Source: Alphaproteobacteria bacterium
GTDB taxonomy: Bacteria; Pseudomonadota; Alphaproteobacteria; Geminicoccales; Geminicoccaceae
Reading direction: 5' to 3'
NCBI GenBank assembly: GCA_030431615.1
Contig: JAUIID010000009.1
Coordinates: 1-48,526 of the forward strand
Length of the DNA stretch: 48,526 nt
Numbering within the stretch: position 1 is the stretch's first letter; each line of letters opens with the position of its first letter. Below are positions 42,121-48,526 of the stretch, in pieces. The notes under the pieces were generated by a model, which saw nothing but the letters and a program-made list of their open reading frames with translations, was not told the origin of the DNA and searched no databases. Both the position numbers and the translations under genes were made by a program.

Positions 42121-42960
42121 TCAGGAGCGACTGGCGAATTCGGTCAGCCGGTCGGCCTGGCGCGCTGGCTCGTCGAGGTCGATGCGGCGCCAGATGGCCT
42201 GGATGATGCCGTAGATGCCGAAGGCGACGAGCCCAACCGCGATGACGAGGAAGAGCCAGCTGCCATAGGGCTGCGAGCGCAGCCATTGGAGTGCTGCGGC
42301 CGTGCCGCCGGCCTCGTCCGGGTCGATGACCCAGGCGGCCCAGGCGAAGAAGCCGCCGACGATCAGGAAGACGATGCCGCGGGCGATGAGGCCGAAGGCG
42401 CAGATCGGCGACAGGCGGTCGAGGAGCGCCTCGCGCATGGCCAGCCGCTTGCGAAAGCCGCCGGTGAAGCCCTTGCGGATCTGCGCCACGCCGGCGCCGA
42501 GGATGGCGAGGGCGACCAGGGCCAGGAGGTAACGGCCGAACGGTTGGCGCAGCACCCAGGCGGCGGCATCCTTCGACCCGTCGCCGCCGCCATTCGAGAA
42601 GGCGCCGAGGGCGAAGGGCAAAGTTACGGCGTAGAGGCCGAGCGAGAAATGCGTGACGGCGCTGACGCACATGGCGGCGCGAATGGCGAGGCCCTTCGCG
42701 TCGGTGCCGTGCCGGTCCGCGTCTAGCAGCCCCTGCACCGCCCGCCATCCGGCATAGGCGAAGAGGCCGAGGCCGATGGCCACGAGCATCACGAAGCCCA
42801 GGGGTTCGCCGGTGAGGGACGCCAGCGCCCCCTTGGGATCGGTGGTCTGCCCGCCGCTGCGGATCGCGGCAAGAAAGGCGAGGCCGCCGACCAAGAGGTA
42901 GACGACACCGCGCGACGCGTAGCCGACCCGGGCTGCGAGCTTGACGTGGTTCGCTTCCAT
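42121..42960 (-). CDS. DUF1206 family membrane protein
   Basis: The protein has 279 residues: three repeats of a two-helix unit, each starting with the motif R-x-G-Y/L-x-A-R-G-x-V/I-Y/F. These are AARVGYASRGVVYLLVGGLA, the middle copy around IRAAMCVSAVTHFSLGLYAV, and SPICAFGLIARGIVFLIVGG. The pairs are linked by G-x-G-L-F-A-Y/F-A-G/I-W-R-x-x-Q turns (GLGLFAYAGWRAVQGLLD, GLVAFGIYGIIQAIWRR). This is the DUF1206 pattern, an inner-membrane protein of unknown function found in many actinobacteria and proteobacteria. ATG 42960 follows GGAGGG; the longer frame to 42999 has no such site. Confidence 0.9.
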   Translation of the reverse strand: MEANHVKLAARVGYASRGVVYLLVGGLAFLAAIRSGGQTTDPKGALASLTGEPLGFVMLVAIGLGLFAYAGWRAVQGLLDADRHGTDAKGLAIRAAMCVSAVTHFSLGLYAVTLPFALGAFSNGGGDGSKDAAAWVLRQPFGRYLLALVALAILGAGVAQIRKGFTGGFRKRLAMREALLDRLSPICAFGLIARGIVFLIVGGFFAWAAWVIDPDEAGGTAAALQWLRSQPYGSWLFLVIAVGLVAFGIYGIIQAIWRRIDLDEPARQADRLTEFASRS

Positions 42961-43050
42961 CCGCCCTCCAATCGTCCTGGCTCGCGCGCCTCTTTGCACG
43001 CGGTCAGAGGAAACGGTCGAGGAGAGGGATGGTTGCCGGTGCCGGTCCGG

Positions 43051-43872
43051 TCAGCCCTTTACGGCACCCATCGATACGCCGCGGACGAGGAACTTCTGCA
43101 GCATGGCGACGGCGATGAAGATGGGGATGGTGCCGAGCGTGCTCATGGCGGCGATCTTGGCCCAGAAGTTGGACTGGCCGCCGAAATAGTGGGTGACCTG
43201 GACCGGGAAGGTGGTGGCATCGCTGCGGGTGAGCACGAGGGCGAAGACGAACTCGTTCCAGGCGAAGACGAAGGTGAAGACGGCAGTGGCGAAGAGCCCG
43301 CCGCGGATGACAGGCAGGACGATCAGGCGGAAGGTCTGCAGCCGCGAGCAGCCGTCGACGAGCGCCGATTCCTCGAGCTCGATCGGCACGTCCTGGATGT
43401 AGCCGCGCATCATCCAGATCACGTAGGGGAGGTTGAAGGCGGTGTAGAGGACGATGAGGCCGAGGCGTGTGTCGACCCAGCCGAGCTTCACGTAGAGGAG
43501 GAAGACGGGGAAGACGATGACGATGGGCGGGATCATCCGGTTCGAGATGACCCACATGGCGAAATGGTCGCCGCCGGTCCGAAAGCGCGCCATCGAATAG
43601 GCGCACATCGTGCCGAGCAGCATGGCGACGACGGTGCTGATCGTGGCGACGACGAGGCTGTTCCAGATGGTCCAGACGTCGCCGTCCTTGAAGAGCACGG
43701 CGTAGTTCTGGAACTGGATCTGGCCGGGGATCCAGATCGGCGGGCTCGCGAAGATCTCGTCCGGCGTCTTGAGCGAGATCGCGACGAGCCAGTAGATCGG
43801 GAAGAGGAAGAAGATGAGGGCCAGCGCCACCAGCAGGTAGCGGAGAGCGAGGGTGCGCCTGGTCTGCCTCAT
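43051..43872 (-). CDS. Carbohydrate ABC transporter permease, MalG type
   Basis: The protein has 273 residues and six membrane helices. YLLVALALIFFLFPIYWLVA is followed by SLKTPDEIFASPPIWIP, the classical MalG N-terminal segment, and MCAYSMARFRTGG. The EAA loop is ELEESALVDGCSRLQTFRLI then VLPVIRGGLFATAVF, which docks on the ATPase. The C-terminus FLVRGVSMGAVKG matches the usual ...GLTAGAVKG ending. It forms the inner-membrane channel with the MalF-type partner, whose stop overlaps this ATG by 4 nt. It is the last gene of the minus-strand sugar operon. Confidence 0.94.
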   Translation of the reverse strand: MRQTRRTLALRYLLVALALIFFLFPIYWLVAISLKTPDEIFASPPIWIPGQIQFQNYAVLFKDGDVWTIWNSLVVATISTVVAMLLGTMCAYSMARFRTGGDHFAMWVISNRMIPPIVIVFPVFLLYVKLGWVDTRLGLIVLYTAFNLPYVIWMMRGYIQDVPIELEESALVDGCSRLQTFRLIVLPVIRGGLFATAVFTFVFAWNEFVFALVLTRSDATTFPVQVTHYFGGQSNFWAKIAAMSTLGTIPIFIAVAMLQKFLVRGVSMGAVKG

Positions 43873-44756
43873 CTCGCGAACTCGACCCGGCGCAGCGCCG
43901 CCATGACGACGAGCGAGAGCAGGACGATGATGACGACCGCGATGGCGGCGGCGTAGCTCGTCTCGAACTGCTTGAAGGCGAGCACGTAGGCGTAGATCGA
44001 GACGGTCTCGGTCATCGTGCCGGGACCGCCCCGGGTCAGCGCCCATATGACGTCGAAGAGCCGGAAGAGGTCGAGGGCGCGGATCAGGCAAGCGATGAGG
44101 ATGACCGGCTTGATGATCGGCAGCGTGACGTACCAGAAGGTCTTCCAGAACCCTGCACCGTCGAGCTCGGCAGCCTCGTTGAGCGACTGGTCGACGTTCG
44201 AGAGCCCGGCGAGCAGCAGGAGGAACATGAAGGGCGTCCACTGCCAGACCTCGGCGAGCAGGATGGCCGGGTAGACGTAGACGGGATTCACGGTCCAGAG
44301 GACGGTCGCCGGCTCGCCGGTGATCCAGGATATCATCTGGTTGATGGGGCCGTAGCGGTTGTCGAAGAGCAGCCGCCAGGTGGAGCCCGCGATGATCGGC
44401 GAGGTGACCACCGGCAGGATCAGGAGGGCCACGAAGATCTGCTTGCCGGGCAGGCGGTCGAGGAAGAGGAGGGCGAGGAGGAGGCCGAGCACCAGCTCGA
44501 GCGGCAGGGCCACCACGAGGAAAATCAGGGTGTGCAGGACCGACTGCCAGAAGCGGGCGTCGCTCATCAGGCGGGCATAGTGCATGCCGCCCTGGAAGCT
44601 CGTGTCCTCACCGAACATGTCGATGTTCTGGAAGCTGACGATCGCCGTGTAGACAATCGGAAAGAGGCCGATCAGAAGAATGACCAAGACGGCCGGCCAG
44701 ACCATGCCGTAGCGAAAGCGCCGGCTGACGAACGCCTGACGGGCAGCACCACTCAT
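43869..44756 (-). CDS. Sugar ABC transporter permease, MalF/UgpA type
   Basis: The protein has 295 residues. WPAVLVILLIGLFPIVYTAI opens the first helix; FVALLILPVVTSPIIAGSTW and WQWTPFMFLLLLAGLSNVDQ are typical MalF-family segments. The EAA loop is LNEAAELDGAGFWKTFWYVT then LPIIKPVILIACL. TRGGPGTMTETVSIYAY before the last helix is a strong family signature. It pairs with the MalG-type permease. Its start lies 437 nt from the stop of the solute-binding protein gene upstream, a gap filled by an antisense VOC gene, so the permeases may need their own promoter. Confidence 0.94.
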   Translation of the reverse strand: MSGAARQAFVSRRFRYGMVWPAVLVILLIGLFPIVYTAIVSFQNIDMFGEDTSFQGGMHYARLMSDARFWQSVLHTLIFLVVALPLELVLGLLLALLFLDRLPGKQIFVALLILPVVTSPIIAGSTWRLLFDNRYGPINQMISWITGEPATVLWTVNPVYVYPAILLAEVWQWTPFMFLLLLAGLSNVDQSLNEAAELDGAGFWKTFWYVTLPIIKPVILIACLIRALDLFRLFDVIWALTRGGPGTMTETVSIYAYVLAFKQFETSYAAAIAVVIIVLLSLVVMAALRRVEFAR

Positions 44757-44782
44757 GCGCGCATCACCGGGGAGGGACGGAC

Positions 44783-45175
44783 ATGGCTAAGGGCAGGATC
44801 GTCGGCCACGCGCCCATTCTGCTTGTTCGGGACGTGGTCAGGTCTGCCGAATACTGGTGCCACAAGGTGGGTTTCAGCTTCCCGCGCTTCTGGGGCGAGC
44901 CGCCGGCCTTCTGCATGCCGCAACGCGACGGGCACATCATCATGCTGTCGCAGGCACCCGCCGATCACGTGATCATCCCGCACTGGAGAATCGTCGACAA
45001 GATGTGGAACGCCTATTTCTGGGTCGACGACGTCGAGGCGATACATGCGGAGCTTGTCGAGCGCGGCGCTTCGATCGATTACGGGCTCTGCATCCAGCCC
45101 TACGACGTCAAGGAGTTCGGGATCCAGGACCTGGACGGCCACGACATTGCGTTCGGCCAGGACCTGGATCCCTGA
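44783..45175 (+). CDS. VOC-superfamily protein (glyoxalase/bleomycin-resistance fold)
   Basis: The protein has 130 residues. HAPILLVRDVVRSAEYWCHK and VGFSFPRFWGEPPAFCM give the first beta-alpha-beta3 module; MWNAYFWVDDVEAIHAELVE and RGASIDYGLCIQPYDVKEFG plus IQDLDGHDIAFGQ give the second, with the usual F-x-x-D-P-x-G/D-H-x-I end. Candidate metal ligands are His9, His67 or so, and the Glu/Gln near the end. The activity (lyase, dioxygenase, epimerase or drug binding) cannot be told. It lies on the plus strand inside a minus-strand ABC operon, 26 nt from the permease start and 18 nt from the binding-protein stop. Confidence 0.9.
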   Translation: MAKGRIVGHAPILLVRDVVRSAEYWCHKVGFSFPRFWGEPPAFCMPQRDGHIIMLSQAPADHVIIPHWRIVDKMWNAYFWVDDVEAIHAELVERGASIDYGLCIQPYDVKEFGIQDLDGHDIAFGQDLDP

Positions 45176-45193
45176 GCTCATGCTCGCGGGTGC

Positions 45194-46633
45194 TCAGTTC
45201 GGGTAGGCGTTGGGCTTGGACGACCAGTCGAGATAGGCCTCGCGCTGGGCGTCGACGCCGACGCGCTCGGTGATCGCATCCCACTGGGCGGCGATGTCGT
45301 CGAGGATCGTCTGCGGGTCCTCGCCGGCCCAGAGCCGCGAGATGCCCTGCCGGAGTGCCTCCTCGTAGCGGTCGGTCTGCAGCAGCGAGAGGTCGAGGAT
45401 GCCGCTCACGGCACCGGCCTGCAGGGCCTCGAGATATTGCGGCGCCTCGGGCCAGCGCGACTTGTACTCCTCGCTGGTGAAGTGGCTGTCGCGGAACGGG
45501 TCGCGCAGCGCGTAGGGCAGCTGCACCCGCTCGATGCTGATATCCTCGGAGTTCAGCCACTGGATGAAGAGGTAGGCCGCTTCCTTGTTGTTCGAATCGG
45601 AGGAGACGGCGAGCGAGAAGCCGGAGGCGAGCTGCGGGTGGCCGCCCGGCGTCAGGGCGTAGCCGACCTTGCCGGCGATCTGCGACTTCGGGACCCAGGA
45701 GAAGGCTTCCTGGTCGAGGCCGTAGCCGGCGGCCCAGCGGCCGTAGGGCGGCCAGGAGATGGTCATCGCCGTGTCGCCCTGGAGGAAAGCGGCGAGGTTC
45801 TCGACGAAGCCCCACGTCTCCACACCGGGCGGCATGCACTTGTTCTCTTCCAGCATGCTCTCGAAGACGGCGAGCCCAGCCTCGCTGTTGACCGTGGCCT
45901 GCATGGTCTCCGGGTCGAAGAACTTGCCGCCTTCGACGCGGAAGCGCTCCTGGAACATCTGCTGCGCATAGGGCGGATCGCGGAAGAGGCCGGCGCCGTA
46001 AGGCTTGCCGCCGGTATGCTCGGTGATGAAGCAGGTCACGTCGTAGAACTGCTGCCAGTCGGTCGGCGGCACCGGCAGGTCGTAGCCCTTGGCCTCCTTG
46101 AAGGCGGCCTGGATCTCGGGATCGCCCAGCACGTCGGTACGGTAGTAGAAGACGAAGACGTCGCCGTCGTCGGGCAGGCCGTAGATGGTGTCGCCCACCA
46201 GCATCTGGTTGTCGCGATAGACGGGGGCGATGGTCTGCAGCTCGTCGCGGTAGCCGTACTCGTCGACATAGGCGTCGAGCGGTTCGAGGGCGCCGGCGCG
46301 TGCCAGGTCGGCCATCCAGGACGGGATGACGTTGAGCGCGTCATAGGCGCCGGTGCCGGCCCGGTGCTCCTGCAGGATCTTGGTGAACATCTCGGCCACC
46401 GGCACCTCGATGACCTTGACGTCGATGCCGGTCAGCTCCTTCCACTTCGGCCCCGAGAAGTTGAGCGGGTCGAGCGCCTGCAGCCCGGCCTCCCAGACGA
46501 TGGTGATCTCGGTGCCGGAATACTGCTTGGCCGCCTCGACGGCCCGCTCGGCCGCCGACTGGGCGAGCGCCGGCAGACTTGCCAGGATCGCCGTGGCGCT
46601 GACCGCCGTGGCGAGGATGGTTCTGCGATTCAT
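45194..46633 (-). CDS. ABC transporter substrate-binding protein (carbohydrate type)
   Basis: The protein has 479 residues. The Sec signal peptide is MNRRTILATAVSATAILASL with cleavage after ALA. The family 1 solute-binding pattern includes GTEITIVWEAGLQALDPLNF, KWKELTGIDVKVIEVPVAEM, YDALNVIPSWMADLARAGAL, YGLPDDGDVFVFYYRTDVLG and AMTISWPPYGRWAAGYG. It captures a sugar or related carbohydrate in the periplasm for the two permeases. The GGGAGG ribosome binding site lies 7 nt before ATG. It follows the 2-hydroxyacid dehydrogenase gene by 30 nt. The ligand cannot be predicted; the aromatic residues suit a sugar. Confidence 0.93.
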   Translation of the reverse strand: MNRRTILATAVSATAILASLPALAQSAAERAVEAAKQYSGTEITIVWEAGLQALDPLNFSGPKWKELTGIDVKVIEVPVAEMFTKILQEHRAGTGAYDALNVIPSWMADLARAGALEPLDAYVDEYGYRDELQTIAPVYRDNQMLVGDTIYGLPDDGDVFVFYYRTDVLGDPEIQAAFKEAKGYDLPVPPTDWQQFYDVTCFITEHTGGKPYGAGLFRDPPYAQQMFQERFRVEGGKFFDPETMQATVNSEAGLAVFESMLEENKCMPPGVETWGFVENLAAFLQGDTAMTISWPPYGRWAAGYGLDQEAFSWVPKSQIAGKVGYALTPGGHPQLASGFSLAVSSDSNNKEAAYLFIQWLNSEDISIERVQLPYALRDPFRDSHFTSEEYKSRWPEAPQYLEALQAGAVSGILDLSLLQTDRYEEALRQGISRLWAGEDPQTILDDIAAQWDAITERVGVDAQREAYLDWSSKPNAYPN

Positions 46634-46663
46634 TTTCTAGCCTCCCTTCAGTCCCGGCTGACC

Positions 46664-47713
46664 TCAGCCGGCGAAGCACTTGCCCAGAGCCGCAAGCTTG
46701 GCCTGCCAGCCCGCGCGCTCGGTGATCTCGCGATTGACGATGCCCCGGGGCACCTGGCCCTGCATCATGGCGAGCACGGCGGTGACGTCCGCGGCGCCGA
46801 TCCCGGCGAAGCACTCGTCCGTCCAGCAAAGTGAATGCGGGGCCAGGATGACGTTGTCGAGGGTGGTGACCGGCTCGCCTGCCGGGGTCGGCTCGACCTC
46901 GAAGACGTCGAGCCCGGCACCGGCGATGCGCTTCGCCTTCAGCGTCTCGAAGAGCGCCTGCTGGTCGACGACCGGGCCGCGGGAGGTGTTGATGATGAAG
47001 GCGGTGGGCTTCATCAGCGCCAGCCGCTCGGCATTGACGATGTGCCGGGTCTGCTCGTTGAGCGGGCAGCTCACGGAGAGGAAGTCGCTTTCCCGGAAGA
47101 GCGTCTCGAGATCGACCAGCTCGACCCCGAGCGTGGCCGCGACCGTGGGATCGGCATAGGGGTCGAAGGCGATGAACCGCATGTCGAGCGGCCGGGCGAT
47201 GCGGAAGACCTCCGCACCGATATTGCCGATGCCGAGCTGGCCGAGCGTGCGGCCGACGAGGCCTGTGCCCATGTTGGCGCTGCGCTTCGCCCAGCCGTCA
47301 GGACCCTGGCGGACGAGCTGGTCCTTCACCATCATCTTGCCGGCAAGGGCCAGGATGAAGGTCAGGATGGCCACCGCCACCGGCCGGCGCACGCCGTCCG
47401 GCGTGGTGACGAGGGCGATGTCGTTCGCCGTGCAGACCGGCACGTCGACGCTGTCGAAGCCGACGCCGAAGCGGGCGACGACGGCGAGGCGGCCGCTCTT
47501 CGGCACGCTCGTCGCATCGAAGCGCGGGACGAGGAGGATGAGCGCGTCGACATCCTCGAGGGCTGCAGCCGGCATGACGCCGTCGACCGGATCGACGTAG
47601 CGGACCCGCACGTCGGGATTGGCCTCGAGGGGGCCGAGGTCGAACGAGGGATAGGCGGCACTGCCGTCCGGCAGCCGGAAATCCCCGCTCAGGGCTACTT
47701 CGAAGGTCGCCAC
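46664..47713 (-). CDS. D-isomer-specific 2-hydroxyacid dehydrogenase (C-terminal-binding-protein-like)
   Basis: The protein has 349 residues. The catalytic domain strand is AALEDVDALILLVPRFDA with VVARFGVGFDSVDVPVCTAN. The NAD-binding domain has LVGRTLGQLGIGNIGAEVFR with the G-x-G-x-x-G motif and the Asp (IAFDPYA) that selects NAD+. The active-site Arg is in FIINTSRGPVVDQQALFETL, the Glu in GLDVFEVEPTPAGEPVTTLD and the His in NVILAPHSLCWTDE. It oxidises or reduces a 2-hydroxy acid (phosphoglycerate-dehydrogenase fold); the place between an HpcH/HpaI aldolase and sugar ABC genes suggests a sugar-acid intermediate. It starts 4 nt after the aldolase stop. Confidence 0.93.
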   Translation of the reverse strand: MATFEVALSGDFRLPDGSAAYPSFDLGPLEANPDVRVRYVDPVDGVMPAAALEDVDALILLVPRFDATSVPKSGRLAVVARFGVGFDSVDVPVCTANDIALVTTPDGVRRPVAVAILTFILALAGKMMVKDQLVRQGPDGWAKRSANMGTGLVGRTLGQLGIGNIGAEVFRIARPLDMRFIAFDPYADPTVAATLGVELVDLETLFRESDFLSVSCPLNEQTRHIVNAERLALMKPTAFIINTSRGPVVDQQALFETLKAKRIAGAGLDVFEVEPTPAGEPVTTLDNVILAPHSLCWTDECFAGIGAADVTAVLAMMQGQVPRGIVNREITERAGWQAKLAALGKCFAG

Positions 47714-47717
47714 GTCA

Positions 47718-48526
47718 TCAGCCTCCCTTGGCTTTCTTCTTCATCTTCTTCGCGGTGCCCTTTTTGGCGGCTTTCGCCTGGTCCGCATAGCCCGAACGAA
47801 TGCCGTCGATACCCTGGCGCAGGGCGCTCTGCAGCAGCCAGACATCGCCATTGTAGGCGATCAGGTTCCAGCCCTCCTCGGCAAGGCCGATGCCGGAGGG
47901 GATGTCGCCCACCATCCGGCCGAGGCCGAGGCCATGCTTCTGGCCCGCCTTCAGCACCTTCGCCAGGGCGTTCCTGTAGTCGGGGTGATCGAACTGGCCC
48001 GGGATGCCCATGCTGGCGGTGAGGTCGAGATGCCCGACCCAGAGCACGTCGACGCCGTCGACGGCGGCGATCTCGTCGACGTTCTCGATGCCTTCGGCGG
48101 TCTCGATCAGGGCGACGAAGCGGGTCCGCGCGTTGGCGGCGGCGAGCGCCTCGCTGACCGGCTGCATCTTGTAGCGGTCATTGGCGAGGGCGAGGGCGAG
48201 TCCGCGCTTGCCGACGGGCGTGTACTTCATCTTCTCGACGACGGAGCGGGCCTGTGCGGCGGAGCCGACCATCGGGATGACGACCGAGTCGGCACCGGCG
48301 TCGAGGGCGCGGGCGATGTGGTCGTAGCGGTCGGAGGGGACCCGGGTGAAGACCGCCACGCCGGCCGCCTCGAAGTAGCGCAGGCAGCGCTGCACGGTCT
48401 CGAACGAGTTGCCGCTGTGCTCCATGTCGAGGAACACGAAGTCGGCGCCGGCCTCCTTCATGATGTAGCCGATGCCGGGCGTGGTGAACTCGCCGACATA
48501 ATGCCCGAGCTTCAGCCCCTTGCGTT
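47718..48526 (-). CDS. HpcH/HpaI aldolase/citrate lyase family protein (5' end outside window)
   Basis: About 269 residues are visible, missing only a short N-terminus. KLGHYVGEFTTPGIGYIMKE leads into AGADFVFLDMEHSG, the DxEH segment; AGVAVFTRVP has the catalytic Arg, and FVALIETAEGIENVDEIAAV followed by DVLWVGHLDLTASMG provides the Glu and Asp metal ligands of class II aldolases. Family members cleave 4-hydroxy-2-ketoacids to pyruvate plus an aldehyde. The C-terminus is unusual: AKKGTAKKMKKKAKGG, nearly all Lys/Gly/Ala. The gene heads the window's sugar operon on the minus strand, so its promoter is off the right edge. Confidence 0.92.
   Translation of the reverse strand, partial: RKGLKLGHYVGEFTTPGIGYIMKEAGADFVFLDMEHSGNSFETVQRCLRYFEAAGVAVFTRVPSDRYDHIARALDAGADSVVIPMVGSAAQARSVVEKMKYTPVGKRGLALALANDRYKMQPVSEALAAANARTRFVALIETAEGIENVDEIAAVDGVDVLWVGHLDLTASMGIPGQFDHPDYRNALAKVLKAGQKHGLGLGRMVGDIPSGIGLAEEGWNLIAYNGDVWLLQSALRQGIDGIRSGYADQAKAAKKGTAKKMKKKAKGG

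Overview
The window is a very GC-rich (about 70 % by eye), tightly packed bacterial chromosome segment with strong G/C bias at third codon positions. The gene set and order point to an alphaproteobacterium, most likely of the Rhodospirillales/Geminicoccales type: the run gpmI - EnvC-like - ctpA - divergent polysaccharide deacetylase - rppH, a DUF1192 protein beside a zinc-ribbon NUDIX hydrolase, AsmA, DUF1206 and DegP-type proteins. This placement is inference; there is no rRNA here. I see no rRNA, CRISPR array, intact insertion sequence or phage gene. Two tRNA genes are present: Val(GAC) and Pro(TGG).

Left third (1-20.5 kb). The window opens inside the 3' end of a gamma-glutamyltransferase-like gene, followed by tRNA-Val (minus strand). 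Then come an N-formylglutamate amidohydrolase, a TIGR03862-type flavoprotein and xylulokinase. An HxlR-type regulator with one cysteine diverges from a pirin - YcaC-like hydrolase - LysE exporter set, with an inverted-repeat operator candidate between them. A four-gene minus-strand cluster at 7.1-10.4 kb combines an arylsulfotransferase-fold protein, a PAPS-type sulfotransferase and two small membrane proteins. It looks like a dedicated sulfation locus and is the best candidate here for an undescribed system. A gluconate 5-dehydrogenase-like SDR follows, then ftsH (an HEMGH variant), an AsmA protein, threonine aldolase, an exported SH3 protein coupled to an amidase, and a GST coupled to a K+ channel with a zinc ribbon.

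Middle (20.5-35.6 kb). Here are xanthine phosphoribosyltransferase, DUF1192/NUDIX, a GNAT protein, tRNA-Pro and a GST with a 165-residue Pro/Glu-rich tail that overlaps rppH tail to tail. The minus-strand run gpmI -> EnvC-like -> ctpA -> polysaccharide deacetylase -> rppH is the cell-envelope/division cluster. A TolC-type gene diverges from a type I secretion ABC transporter and its HlyD adaptor. Together they form a complete exporter, but no substrate gene is nearby.

Right third (35.6-48.5 kb). A 1.26-kb stretch without recognisable genes carries a 12-bp perfect palindrome and a 219-bp tandem duplication. The duplication copies the 3' end of the adjacent beta-propeller gene. Beyond it are a DegP-type protease, an AI-2E-family protein, an SDR and a DUF1206 protein. 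Last comes a minus-strand carbohydrate/sugar-acid catabolic set: HpcH/HpaI aldolase (cut by the right edge), 2-hydroxyacid dehydrogenase, solute-binding protein and two MalF/MalG-type permeases. A VOC gene on the opposite strand is wedged inside it, and no ATPase subunit is present in the window.
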